From Pagrus major (lineage: Eukaryota > Chordata > Actinopteri > Spariformes > Sparidae), in NCBI RefSeq assembly GCF_040436345.1, contig NC_133221.1, forward strand, positions 25,125,665 to 25,189,664: a stretch of DNA of 64,000 nucleotides, in the 5' to 3' direction. The notes below the pieces were generated by a model, which saw only the letters and a program-made list of their open reading frames with translations, was not told where the DNA came from and did no database searches. The position numbers and the translations under genes were made by a program. This document shows positions 13,556 through 26,559 of this stretch, one piece after another (position 1 is the first letter of the stretch; the number at the start of each line of letters is the position of its first letter).

Positions 13556-14096
13556 ATTCTTTTCATGTTTGATTAGAGAACATAGTTGATACAGCAGCAA
13601 GCGGGGAGCACTGAAAGAGATGAGAGAGTTCAAGCATGCCGCAGCAGCTTCTCTCTGTCACCAACTCCACAGTTTGACGTTTTGTGAAAGCTGCATGCAG
13701 GCGCGCGCACACACACACACACAGTCACTTCTAGATTTAGATCTGCACTAACAGTGAAGCAAATACACACATGCACAAATGCAAATGTGCACTTTTGCAT
13801 GTGAGGAATTGTGCTTTTTGTGAATTTGAATGTGTAGAAGCACACCTGTCACAATACATGAACACACACAAGCATGTATTGTGTGTATGTGGTTTTTTTT
13901 GCTGATAAAGAAGAGCCCACCACCATCACATTGACACACGTGCACATTTTTACACACTCCCACCGAGGCGCAACATATTTCTCTCCAAGTCTGTCTGCTC
14001 CCTCTTCTTTCTGTCTCAAAGCAGGTGCTGAAATGAGACACTAAATAACTATTAGAGTTAGAGGAAGGGCATGAAAGGGGGAGGAGAAAGAGAAAA

Positions 14097-14517
14097 ATGA
14101 GAGAGCTCTTCCCCAACAGTAGCAGAGAGAGAGAGAGGGAGAGGGAGGGAGGGGAAAGGAGCGAGAGGGAAGGGAGAGCAGAGGAGCTTAGAGAGGGGAT
14201 CTGCATTGTAAGTAGCTCTGAGAGCAGCAAGTGGTGGCTGTTTTTCCAACCTGTTTTTGTTTTCCTGAGGGGGCTGCGAACAAGAGGAAGAAGAAGAAGA
14301 AGCAGGCAGAAGAGCACAGATTTGAAAAAGTCTGAGCTGCGTTCAAAGAAAACATAAAAGAAGAAGCCAAGGGAGGAGAAGGGAGGAAAGAAGCCGGGAG
14401 GAACACAAGGCAGCAATGGATAGCAGAGTGGCTCAGCCTGACCCTGGGATGGCCTGGATTCACACACTGCCGCTGGCCACCGTCCAGCACACACACTAGG
14501 CTGCTAACACCAATGAG
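14097..14517 (+). promoter_or_regulatory. arhgef19: Candidate first (5' UTR) exon of arhgef19
   Basis: A purine-rich (GA/GAA) stretch ends in a short ORF and a donor-like GAG|gtagag at 14517/14518. An ATG at 14416 in fair context opens a 27-codon ORF that stops at TAG 14497-14499. If 14517 is joined to the acceptor at 27763, six sense codons follow this TAG and lead in frame into the main coding exon. Upstream position and orientation fit arhgef19, the next + strand gene, but no transcript evidence is available. The 5' limit given is arbitrary. Confidence 0.3.
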
Positions 14518-17500
14518 GTAGAGTACTGAAAAACAGCAACTTCAACTCTTTCACACAAAAATGAACAACGCAGAGAAATGTCATGTTCTGTTGCTGCTGG
14601 GAGTGAAAGTTGAGCTGTGTTGTGTGCAGGCTCCGCACTTGTCAGGTGCATTGCATTTCTCTGACAGCATATATGCTCTGAAAACAAAGGTACATATTGT
14701 CTCCATATGAGATTCAGGAAGCTGCTATGAGATGGACTATCAGGTGGCAAACACAGGGCTCTGTTTGCCTGGGTGTTGTTAGGACGAAAGCAGCTGTTTA
14801 AATCAGCTCCTTCAATATATGCATGAGCACTGCAGAGGAACACAGGATTAGAAACTTGGCAGTTTAACAGTTGTTTTCACCGTCATGCATTAAAAAAAAG
14901 TCAAAAGAAAGCCAAAAATCCAACACACGCAGATGCATAAATCCTGCCAGATCATCAGCTTCACTATTCATATATTCTCTTTGAATAAGTGGCTGCTTGC
15001 ATCTATAATGTTCCCAGAAGCTCTCTAGGCAGTGCAGAGAGAGGTGAGCGAGCCTCCACTGTGATGGTTACAGTGCAGCAATGAGTTTGTTGCAGAGCGG
15101 GGCAGGTAAGTGCATGTCTCGAGTATGCTGGATGAGTGGTTGTTAAAAACTGTACATGGCTGAAACTTGGCACTTGGCTCTCCTTCACGGGACATTTTAG
15201 CATAAGACTCAAACAACGTGTCACCTGAGGCTCCGGGTGAAGATAGATCCTCAGGTTGTTAGAGTTTACATGGATCTGTGTGTGTGCTCTTAAAATGTGT
15301 TTCCCAGAAGCAGCACACAGTGGTTTGAGTTTTATTTCACTCGTGAGGGATGAACATCACAATTTATAATATTTAATTCTGGTGAAGCTGCTCCCTTCTT
15401 CTTCTCGTGACCCACACCTTCCAGACTCCATCAGGCTGAGATGACGGCTGCCTTCACTGTCTGCCGTCCTGATGACTAAGGGTATTGTCATGTGTGTTGA
15501 CTGCTTCTCCTGTGTGTCTGGATTGTCTGGACTGGAGGTACATATTTTGGCTGGAGCACAAATAGATAGCTGTGGGTGTTTTCTGGATTATCTGATTTAC
15601 TACGGTATGTCTGACTCGAACGCACCACCTGCACGTTGGGCAGACGTATACCAGCACAAGGCATAAATCAGGACCTTGAACTGTTTTACTGCACTTTATT
15701 ACAGGCTGGAGATCCCCTGTCTCATGTCAGACTTGTGATAACAATATTGTTTTTTGAGCAGCCGTCACATTGGGGGGGGGGGGAAGGAAGATTTAGGACT
15801 GATTTCCTTTAGCGCTGATTGAGTTTCGAGCCTATAAGCGCATTACTGTACATTTGATTTCCCTCTGCATGCCTGCTCATATCACACACGGATTTATAAC
15901 TCACCACAGGGCCCCTCCCTCTTCCTACTTCCTCCCTCCCCCCCATATGTCTGGAGAGCACCTGCCCCATCACCTGCCACTCAGACAGTGGCTGTCTGAG
16001 CATGTGTGTGTGCGCTGTGTGGAAGAGATCCAGAATGCCACACCTCACCCTCCGTCTATACCTCCCTCACCCCCCTCCCCCCAGCTAACCTTGCATACAA
16101 ATGCTACCTGTGCTCCTTTACATTCACACACTCAGGTGCTCACCAGAACATGACTGCCTTTGTTCTGACCCGTTCCTCTTAAAAGTAGGCTAAAATCATT
16201 AGGCATCTTTGACTGAAGGCAGCCTGCCCTTTAAACATCACGGACACTGATATTTTCAGGAGGCCCTGTCACTTTCCTAGCCTTTTTGGCTCGTGGCCTA
16301 AATAGCAGCGGCCTTAATAGCCCATAATAGCAGTCCTTGCTCCTGCACGTGTATAGCTGAGTTTCTTTGTTTGTCTCCTGCCTCGGTTTACTGGTCAATT
16401 TCAGAGGAATGAGCTCGCAGAGTCATCCAGGGAATGTGGAAAAGTGTCTGTGTGTGTCAGAGGGTCTCATCTGGGGTTTGAGGCGCCTCTAAAAGTTGGA
16501 CGTGAACTTCAAACCAGGACTATAAAACGGACCACCTACTGAGTTAAAAACCAGTGCATTCACTTAATAATAATATAGTAATGTGACGGATTTGACTTGT
16601 AAGTAGAAAAGCTGCTTTTCTAAGACAACCGGAGATCTCCTTGAAAGCACAAACCATTCACTTTTTACGCAGCGGTGCACAGACGCTGTCATTTATTAGT
16701 TAATCTGTGTGTCAGAGAGTATTTGGCCCGTACATGAAGGTTAAAACTCGAGCCCAGAGGCGATGTGTGCTGAGCTGCTGCACACCTGTCTAGCACTGTA
16801 GCCCTCAGGTTATTCCACATTGTGACTTGGCCAATACGACACGGTGTGTGTTTCACATGCGAGATAATACGTTTCTGGCTTCTTCTCTTCTCTAGTTTGT
16901 TTTTGTGCCTCTCTGCTCCTCCAGAGAAGAAAAACACAAACCAGGTGTTGCTCTCAAGTACAACAGCAGCAGCTCTTATTTTCTTTTTTCAGCGTCTTCA
17001 AGGGCGTTTAGCTCGTTTTCAATCCCTCACGTTAATCCTGATGACACTGCTGGTATTCAGAGGCTGGTTTCGAATAGTTTATAGCCTTAGCTCTGGGCTG
17101 AAGTGGAACAGTTTCTGGACGGTCAGCTCGTTAAAAGGTGTGTTCCACTTTTACCCTATTATGTTTCAAAACAACAAGCAGCCCAGTGGACGGCTTGTCC
17201 ATGCCTGTCCAGATAATAAAAGCAGAAGTAGGGTTGGGGAGGGGGGGTGTGAGGAGAAACTGCTGGTGCTCAGCTGGGGAAAAGTGGAGCAGAGCGCTCG
17301 AAAACAGAGATGAAGAGAGCACGAGTGAACGCAGGAGAAGATGAATGCAAGAGATGCATCAGCAATTTGTTGTAAAGTAGGTCAGCCTCTTGAGAGCTCA
17401 GTGGCAAAGGATCAGATTGGAATCAAAGAGCTCTGATTGACAGTTTGAGTACAGCAAACGCAGCCTCCTCCTTTCTATTGAATTTAAAATGAATAAAAAA

Positions 17501-17685
17501 AACAGCCTAAAGCAAAACTACAGCAGATATGTGAATGGCACACCTTCATTAATGTTACTCAGTTGCTACAAAGCTTCTAGTGTTGTTATGACTGGTCCAT
17601 CAACAGACAATTCATCACCACTGACTTTGAGAAAGGATTAAAGGATGAGGCTTGGCATTTTTGGTTGACAAAGGACTTAAACATT

Positions 17686-18345
17686 TAAAGGATAAGGCTG
17701 GTGATATTTTATATTTTCTTTTTGTTGACAAGTCTCATGAAAAGACCAAAACCAGCAATGCGTTAGTCCATCTGATCATTTCTGCCTCAGTCATGTTGAC
17801 AGATTGTCATCAGCAGTGGTGGTTGTAAAACCATGAACTCCCATGATCCCATTCTTCTTACATCTATTGTTTTGTTTTCAAATTGAGGGACCAAAGGCAA
17901 AAATTGGACACTGAGTTTAAAAACAGGTCAATTTATACTATCAAGAGATTTAATCATTCCCTAAAACAGCTGGGAACTGTAGTTTTTCGTAAACATTAAA
18001 CAAAAAGGAGACTTTATTGGGAACTACTTTGAGCTGCAGAGTAATCAAAAATGTAACGTTCTAGGTAGTATTTACAGCAGCAGGATGGTGTTCAGTATGT
18101 TGGGTTTCACTGAAAATAAACTGCAGTATGTTTGTTTATTGTAATGAAGGAACATGTCTCCCAGTGCAAGTGTGGCTCTCACAGTTTTTTGACAACAATG
18201 GAGCTCTGTGGCTCAGAGGAATAAGATATATCCGACTTTGGATACACAGACAATATTTGTTATGATACATTCTTTGTGGTTTTGGTATTTTTGTGGCATT
18301 AATTGACCACAAGAAAAATACAGGAATTATCTAGCGTCATCCTTC
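17686..18345 (+). mobile_element. Dispersed repeat family C, fullest copy
   Basis: Starts TTTAAAGGATAAGGCTGG. The other end, reverse complemented, reads AAGGATGACGCTAG, giving imperfect inverted ends. It contains the diagnostic core aaaacagctggg...ctgtag and 'cagcagcaggatggtg'. A partial duplicate of the left end lies just upstream at 17637. Non-coding, about 660 bp. Confidence 0.65.
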
Positions 18346-18769
18346 AAAGCTGTTTATCAAACTAAAGTACTTAAATGTTCCAGCTCCTTAAATGTGAGGA
18401 TTTGCTGCTTTACATCTGTTGTCAGATGTTGTCACAGTTTCATTGTAAATTAAATATGTTTGGATTTTGGACTGTTGGTTTGAAATAAAAGGAACTTTGC
18501 AAACTTCACCCTGGGATTTAGGGTATTGTGATGAGTATTTACTGACATTTAAAAGCACAATTTTTCTAATGCATAGACTAATGATTAAAGTAATTTTCTG
18601 GTAACAATTGTACTGAGGTATCAAAAGCACCAGTAAAAGTAAATTATACATATATTTACATGTATGACCAATTATCAGATCAAACATTCAGCATTTTTCC
18701 GATTTTTGGAATCAATGTTATTTATATCCGAGTGCCGATCAAATAAATTAATTTAAAAACGTGCTACTT

Positions 18770-18962
18770 TTGCTCTGATGCTAAAGGTAATCTGCAAAGT
18801 AACTGAGAAGTAACTAAAAAAATGTAATGAGTAAAAAGTATAATATTTAGCTGCAAAATGTAGTGGAGTGGAAGAATAAAGTAAGAGAAAATGATAAAGT
18901 CCAAGTGCTTGAAAATTGTACAATACTTAAATAAATGTACTTAGTTACTTTCCATCATTGGA
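18770..18962 (+). repeat. Dispersed AT-rich fish repeat (aagtaact type)
   Basis: The stretch runs 'aaagtaactgagaagtaact', 'gtagtggagtggaagaataa' and ends 'acttagttactttccatcat'. This sequence type is widespread in fish introns. Terminal halves match as an imperfect inverted repeat (aagtaact and agttactt). Assigned from memory of the pattern, not a search. Confidence 0.55.
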
Positions 18963-21927
18963 CATAACCAAAAGTTGCAATGTTAAAAGTGTAAGCATGG
19001 GGCATCACTTTTATTCCACAGTGAGATATCTGTTAATAGAGAAATTGTTGTTAATAGTTGCATGAAACATAAATGGACTGTTGAGTCATTTGTAAAATTC
19101 ACTTTTTTACAATGGAGTCTGGTGGGTTTTTGAACATACTGTATGTGAGCTAACAGTGTCTTGTCTTTTCTCTAAGTTGGATTTCTAATGTGTTGAATTT
19201 ACCTTTTTCATATGACCTGCCAACACATCCTACATCAGCACTCCTTTTCTTAGAGTCTCTGCTCACATGCAGATAACCATCGTCTGTCAGAAGCTACTGA
19301 TTATGAGATTTTCTGGATTTACTGCGTGTTGGATCCTTGGCCCTCCATCCACTTGCTAGCTTTTGCGACTTATGACAAAGCACCATAATTAGACCGGGTT
19401 ATTTCCATAAGTTTTTCAATAGCTCCTTTGTGTCTTCACTGTCCTGGCTGTGTGTCTCTTGTGTGTCAGCTTATGTGCCCGCAGTCGTTATGGTGGCAGA
19501 GTGAAGTGGGGGGGAAGGGGAGGTTAAAGGTCCAAAAGTCTTGGCGTTTACGTGTGAGATGGTCGCCATTTTTTCAGGCTTTTAAATGAGAGATTACTGT
19601 TTGTCTGCATCTGTTAGCAGGAATCCCGCTGGGTGAGACAAGGTCAGGGGAGGCCTCTCTTCGTCTTGTCGCTTTCAATCAAAGGCACATCTCAGACGCA
19701 CACTCACATTCAGGAGTGTGTTGTAGCTTTGTGTGATTGTAAGGCAGGTTGTCAGTATTCATCTTCGCAGTGTCTCAGGAGGTCGTGGGTACGTTGCCTG
19801 AGGCTGTAGAGGAGGATTAAGAGGACCCACACCATGTGTAAACATTTGGGTAACCCCCCCATCCGCCTCTTCTGTAGCCTCTGGGGTGCTCACCTGTCTC
19901 AGTGGGTGGAGGCTGGAAGAGGAACGAATACCAAGAAACTCCCTGACCTGAATTCACTCAACCGTTCTCGCACCATTCAGTCGTCTGATCCACAACAAAA
20001 AAATGCAGCTTAGCACGTCACCTTGACATCTGGTGTGCTTTCTCTGATTGGAATTTGAGTCTCGCTGAGGAGTTTGTTTTGATTGGGAGGTTTAGATGAA
20101 GCACATTAAAATACCAAGAAGATCGTGCCTTTTGGCTTTCCATTCAGGTATTTTAAGTATATTTACCTTTGAAATGTACAATTTTAAATAGAATTCAACG
20201 TACTTGCATTGCAGGATACATGGGAGATAAATACAACTGTTTCATTTAAACCTGCCTGCCTCAAACAAGCCGAAGAACGTGTTGCATAATGTCTAAATGT
20301 TATCAACAAGTTCCCAGTTGCCCTTAGTTGTTTTTATGTCAACACTTCATAATTTGCATTTGAATAAATGAGTGGAAAATCTGCACACAGGCCTCCTACG
20401 TCGGAAATTTTGAAAGTTATTGTAGTTCCACCATAACTACACAGTCTGCTCCATCAGTCAGTAAACACAAGCCATGTTCAGTTATTCTGCGCCAAAAAGA
20501 CACATCCTTTATGACATCACATTGTTCAAACTTTATAATTCCAGTTCAACAGTTTTTAAAAAGTGTTTGTTGTTGTTGACTCATCACTATCTCTCCGTTG
20601 ATAGAAAATGCAACAAAGAGCAGTTTCGCCCAGGAGGGTGGTTTTCTGAGAAGTGACGCCGAATGATGTCATGTCTTGTCTCGGCAGACAGTGCCGGGCT
20701 CTTTAGTCTACTGCTTGGCAATTAGTGGTCTGATGTGACCGAGTTAAACTGCGATCTCACACACACACACGAGCTGGTCGCACCACACTGTGAGGACACT
20801 CCGGTCTGTCTGACCAAACACACCGGACCTACGCTCGGGGAAGAAGCTGTATGTGGGGGTGGGAACAGACGGTGTCCTCAAAGTCTGATCGGTGTTAGAC
20901 GAAATATTGGTGGGTTCATCGCCCAAACCCTCAACACTCTGATACTAAACGTTCCTCAAGTATGTTTCTTAGTGACTTTATCTGTGACCAGTAGGTACAT
21001 CAACAACACAGCAAGCTCACAGTAACGCCAATAAAATGTCTTAATGCATTTAGCCTGACATCCTGTTCAGATGGAGGGTTATTTTGTTGTATTTTAACCA
21101 ATCACCAGCAAGTGACGCATCCTCTCTGTGTCACCAGTTGCTCAGAGCAGTACCCTTAACTTTTAGAAAATGAACAGATGTTATTTGTTTATGTTGTATG
21201 TTTTTTCTCACTCTCATTGGCTTTAATTTGGAAGTTATCTACTCTGTGTATCACCATGCAAATTACTGGAAAAATAACTGCCCTGGTAGACTTTATAGAC
21301 TTCAGGTGTTACCTAGTTGAAGCAACATTCATGTTTGAGCAGCTGAATTGTAAGTAGGAAGGTAAATGTCTCGAAACTCAAACAGGTTTGGTGTTTTTTG
21401 TTCTGTATCACACAAGAGGATGGGAAGTGTCTTTTAAGAGCATCTCTGTCTTGGCAAAGCCTGACTTAATCTCACAAGCTTAGTTGTTAGTCTGGAAAAC
21501 ATCCACTGAGAATCGCTGTGTCCAGATCAGCAGAATTTCAGCAAGTTTGTTCCAGAGAGCTGGTCCAAAGTAACAAAAAGCACCCTCAGCAGATCTTTGA
21601 TGTCTTTATGGAGGAGACATCATAGGTCAGTAGTGGTCAACCCTGCTACCAAGCAGGACCACAACGTTTTTCATTTTTCACTTTACTCATTTCACCTTTA
21701 TTGTACCAGGAGGTCTCACTGAGATAATGATGCCCTTTAATTCATCAATGGATATACATGTGGTATAGTATCCCCTGCTATGAGGCTGCAGTAGAAACAC
21801 TCATAGTCACAAATTGGCGGGATTAAACGTCGACTTCTCCTTTCTGACTTCCTCCCCTCATCTGTGGCACTGAGCCCAAAGCCCACTGCATCAGACTGTA
21901 GACATACACTTTTAAATGTTCTCATTT

Positions 21928-22206
21928 TTTTAAAAAAAGGCTCATAGTTTCTTAAAACAGCTGGGCACTGTAGTTTTCAGCTCATGTTATTGAAACTGGA
22001 GTAAGTGTCATTTTTGGGGACTATTTTCAGCTGCGGATTAATACACATTTGGTGCTCTAGTGAGAATTTACAGCAGCAGGGTGGTGTAAGGAGTGACTTA
22101 AAATGAACTACAGTGCCCAGGTTCTTAGTTGGATGAATTCATTGCTGGTTTGAGTAATTTTCATGGAATTTGTTGACAATAAGAAAAATACAGAAGACTT
22201 ATTTTT
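21928..22206 (+). repeat. Dispersed repeat family C, truncated copy
   Basis: Shares the cagctgggcactgtagtttt core, 'tttggtgctctagtgag' and 'cagcagggtggtgt' with the 17.7 kb copy, and ends in the same 'aagaaaaatacag' tail. The left end is missing. Confidence 0.65.
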
Positions 22207-22699
22207 TTAAAGCAGGCTGTTCTGGACCTGATGATGTGAAAGGTGTGCTTTGATTTTAGTCAGTGCTTTTTAAATTATTGGCATAATTTTGAGATTTAAT
22301 TTTGTAGTTTAGCTTTGTTTTTGTTTGTTTGCTTTTGTGTGGATGTTTTTTTGTTGTTGTTTAAAAATCAGATGCAAACTTGTGGTGTCATCAAGGAAAG
22401 TTGGATCTTGATGTTTGAATGATATGTTGACATCTGACCCAAGACAAAGTAGCTGACTGTGTTTATGCTAGGGGAGCTCATCAGACATCGGACACTTTGT
22501 TTAATTATTTATTGAAAATATTAGCTGATATTAGCTGGTACAGATATATAATGATTATTTTCCTCTCTGAAACATTAAGCGTCTTCATCCTGCCTTGTTC
22601 AGGGAGTGTTACTATCACACTCCCTCACGTTAGAAAAGCAAACAGTGCAGAAACATATTTCTTCACCTTCATGAACCACAAACAGCTTCAGCAGTGAAT

Positions 22700-23240
22700 C
22701 CATTTGTCTTAACGCCCTCATCTCCCTCGTGGCAAACATCAAACAAACTTTAATTATGCAATTACACAACATTTGGCTCTGTCATGAAGCTGAATCAGCG
22801 GCAGATTTATGCTCATATTCATGCGATACGATGCATTAAAGGATTATTCCAAGACCCTCAAGATGAGAAATATGACAATTAAAAATGCTGCGCGTACGGC
22901 TGCTGGCATTAAAGGCATGCCAGAGTGTCATTCATTAGCCGCTGTATGCAGACATGGCGTCTTAGAGCAGCCTAGTGAAATTACAGGGGGGAAACACTGG
23001 CAGCAAAGTCCATAACAGTCACAAATAACAGCCTGCTATGACAAGGGAAATTACACGTCTTTGGAATTGAAGTTTTAATAGCGTGATATAATTGTATCAG
23101 CGTGAGGAATGTGGGGACGTGTAATCGGATGCTTTGATAAATGTGGTGGCGAGGCTTATTGTCAGTTTTGGGGATCTTCGAGGTTTCGTGATCAAATAGG
23201 CAGATAGCTAATTTTCTGCAAAGATTATGTTGATTTATGA
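22700..23240. promoter_or_regulatory. Candidate conserved non-coding (enhancer-like) block
   Basis: A stretch of about 540 bp free of recognisable repeats or microsatellites and without a coding frame. It is rich in homeodomain-type cores (for example tttaattatgcaattaca near 22750, and several ATTA/TAAT). This composition is typical of vertebrate conserved non-coding elements. Inference only; conservation cannot be seen from one sequence. Confidence 0.25.
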
Positions 23241-24146
23241 CGACTTGGCTGTTGGCAGAGGATAACTGTATGTGAAGAGTCATTTATTGGGATAATAGTG
23301 AAAGATGAGACGATGAAATAGATTTTTTTCCTTCTTGACAATACACAGTAGACGAGGAAAATATTCATATTTAATCTCACGTGACAGACTGTACAAAGTA
23401 AGACAGAGGTAAGTAAAGTTAAGGTTAAAACAGCAGGATTACACTATAACCAGCCAGTAATCACATCCAGACACCAATAAGCTTGTGTCATTATGCAGCA
23501 GTGGTCTGGATGTGTTTATATGGCTCAGTGGCTGCACTATATGAGTGGATCAGTATAAGCAGTTCCCACACCCTCTCAGGTGTCCTGTGCTCAGGGCAGC
23601 CTGGCCCAGGCACACACATAAAGGCTGCCTTTGTCTGCAGCGGGGAACAGGTAACCATTTGTGCCTGCTCTACTGTGTGTATGTGCACTTGTGTTTGTGT
23701 GTGTGCAAGCATACATGCATGCAAACGTATGTGTGTGTGTGAGTGAAAGAGAGAAACAGAGAGAGATAGGATTGACCGGGCTGCCTGCCGTTGCCTCCAG
23801 AACAGGTGTGGCCCTTCAGCAGCCTCATATTCACAGCATGCAGCACATGTGCGCTCACTAAAGAGAAGGTAAACTATGATTTCCAGTCTGTGATTCTCTG
23901 AGCAAACAAACACCTGATAAACAAAGTTATACTTTCAGGAAAAGCATTCATTTATGCTTTTATCCTGTTAAGAGACACTATGAGACGGCTACGCTCACCT
24001 AAATTACAGGTGTACAGTTTAATGTGATACTACTTAATGTCTTGTAAAATATACGCATGTCATTAAGTTTAATTATCAGTGTGATAAATTACAGATAAAA
24101 ATGTGTTAATGGAGTGCATCATATCTGAGAATTATCCAAGCGTCTA

Positions 24147-24148
<2 letters not shown>

Positions 24149-24235
<87 letters not shown>
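24149..24235 (+). repeat. (GT)43 microsatellite
   Basis: An uninterrupted 87-base GT run. It is likely length-polymorphic, and GT runs of this length can adopt Z-DNA. It also creates long low-complexity ORFs that are not genes. Confidence 0.98.
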
Positions 24236-24236
<1 letters not shown>

Positions 24237-25415
24237 TTGTAAACAAATAGAAGAGATGAAAAAGTTAACAATTAACATTCACACACTGTGATCTTCTCTG
24301 TGCCACCGAATAAAACACTACACACACCACTGTATGCTAACTGTGTTTTGAGAGTATGCAGCAGGAAAAATGACCAACTTGGCAGGAAGGATGCTTAACT
24401 CAATAATTCCAGCATGCGGACTGAAAATACAAGATTTTTAAAAGTGGTTTGGTGATAGTATTGTCCCACAGTGCGACACAAAGAAAACGGGGGAGAAATG
24501 AATGCATTGTTCATTTTCAGTCACTATTTGTTAAGTTTCAAGGCAAAGTCACAGTTTTTTTTGATGATTCTAACAAAATATAAAACCATTTTCATAATGG
24601 CGAAAAACTCCTGAGCCGGAATAGACGAGAGGTTAAAAGTGCTCAGAAAAATGGAAATCTAAAAAAATGATAATTCCAGGACAAGTGGGTAAGAACAGCT
24701 GCTAAGTGGACTTTGTGCTGAGACCATTTAATTGACTACTGTTTCCAAGGTCTAGAGACAACTTTCAATCCCAACCTCAAACTTTCAAACTAGTGTAGGC
24801 TACTGTATGTCACATTGGGGCACAATAGAGAGGCAAAGCCCCATGGGACCATATTTTGGAGAAAAAAAATTGAACAGTAGACAACAGGGAGAGAATATTT
24901 TTTAAGTAATAATAATGTAATTTTGCAACTCTTTGTTGTAAAGTTTCGTGGAAAACAGCTCAGTGAAATACATCATCTTGCTAGAATGTATTTGTCTCTT
25001 GCCATCAACTACTGTACATATTTAAGTAAGGTCAGGAAATTCTGAAATTAAATAAAGCACTGGGCTGAGACACAAGAGCACAAAAGTTTATAGCTTATGC
25101 CAAGAAAATTGTCTGGAGAGGCACCATAGAGCAACTTCGTTTGTCACAAGGAATAAAAGAACTAATTAGATTTTTTTTAAATGGAACTGCACTTAAAATG
25201 GTCGAGTGACGACTAAATGTGACACAGTAGGCTAGCATACTTTTGTGTGTGACTGTGTGTGTGTGTGTGTGTTGGTTTTGTGTCTGCACCCTCTGAACAA
25301 ATAGAAAAAAACACAGCTAACAACTGACAACCTCAACTTTGAAACTAGTTATTGTGGCTATGCTAGCAAGGCTAACTGATGGGCAAAATGCTACAGTTGA
25401 TAGCTTAATGCTTTA

Positions 25416-25790
25416 CTTAAAGGTGCAATGTGTAATAAAGAGTTTCAAATATTAACTAAAATTGACAACAGAATCTCAAGAATTAATAGTTTTGATGTCT
25501 TTGTATTGTGTTGAAAAGATATCTATTGAAGTTAACATGCTAACCAGCTAGCCGCTAGCCAGTTTGTACCTCAAGAGGTGATAGTCAGATAGTACACAAC
25601 AACAACACTTCCCTGGTGCTCCGAGCTCCCAGTCTGGGCAGAGTCAGCTAATACGATGCTAGCTACATGGTTAACTTAGCTTACTAGCTAATAGCAGCTA
25701 CATTTAGCAGCAGTTAGCAGTTACTCTGTTGATATACTGTTCGGAGTATGAATTAGACAGGTGGCTAATCTTCCATATTGCACCTTTAAA
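25416..25790 (-). mobile_element. TTAA-flanked MITE, family A copy 2
   Basis: Left end TTAAAGGTGCAATGTGTAA, right end CCATATTGCACCTTTAA. The internal 'gacaggtggctaatctt' is the reverse complement of the left flank of copy 1, so this copy lies in the opposite orientation. TTAGC-rich core, no ORF. Confidence 0.75.
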
Positions 25791-26360
25791 TACAAAGGTT
25801 TAAAACATAGGACCCGAGAGAACAATAAGGCCGACTAAAGCTGCTTTACACTTTTTAATTGCAGCAAAATAATAAAACTTATTTTGGTTATGAAGTGCTG
25901 CTTTTTACAGTTATTTGAAAATAGAAGAACAAAATGCTGTGAGCCTGTAACTGTGGAGAGATGAGACTAAATAAAAAATATGAAACCGAGGTAGCTCTTC
26001 ATACCTCTGTGCATACATACCAGACTGTGCGTGTTGTACGTTAGCACGTGTGCAGTTCCTGTTACCTGGTGTTTAAGTGAGAAGTTGAGGATTACCTGTT
26101 CAGGAAGCAGACAGAGCTCCACAAGTGTTGTTTTAACAGGCTGTCAGGAGAGCTAACTTTATGACCCGCTGCTGCGTTTCAACAGACGCTCACTGTAAAT
26201 ATTCAATCAGAGAAGGGGCCTGCTAGCTAACACAGGCCGACAGGAAGGTACAGGGACAACCAGAGTGATTGATGAGTATGGATCTCAGGTGAAAGGTGAG
26301 AGTGCTGAAGATGTGCTCGCTTCCTCTGTCTGTGTGTCTGTAATGGTATCCTGTCTGAAG

Positions 26361-26404
26361 CTGGTGTGTGTGTCTGTGTGTGTGTGTGTGCGCGTGTGTG
26401 TGTG
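26361..26404 (+). repeat. GT-rich microsatellite
   Basis: An interrupted GT array with a short GCGC interruption. Confidence 0.8.
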
Positions 26405-26530
26405 TCTAGAGATGTTAAGTACAGGGGCTGAGTGCTGTGTGTGGAGAGGTCTTTAATTAGAGCAGGAAGACACGGCTCAGGAGACACACTACACCAGACT
26501 TAAGTGTGTGTGAGCGTGTGTCCATGCAGG

Positions 26531-26559
26531 TACGTGTGTGTGTGTGTGTGTGTGTGTGT
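26531..26559 (+). repeat. (GT)n microsatellite
   Basis: A short GT run. Confidence 0.8.

Noticed and set aside
13748-14494. Longest single ORF of the window (248 codons, minus strand)
   Set aside because: It reads the complement of a GA-rich, low-complexity tract, giving runs of Leu, Ser, Pro and Phe. No domain or splice logic; a better explanation is a purine-rich 5' exon on the other strand.
20735-21025. + strand ORF of 96 codons in the long intron
   Set aside because: No domain, weak context, and no flanking exon in phase.
24103-24291. ORF of alternating Cys-Val residues
   Set aside because: Translation of the (GT)43 microsatellite.
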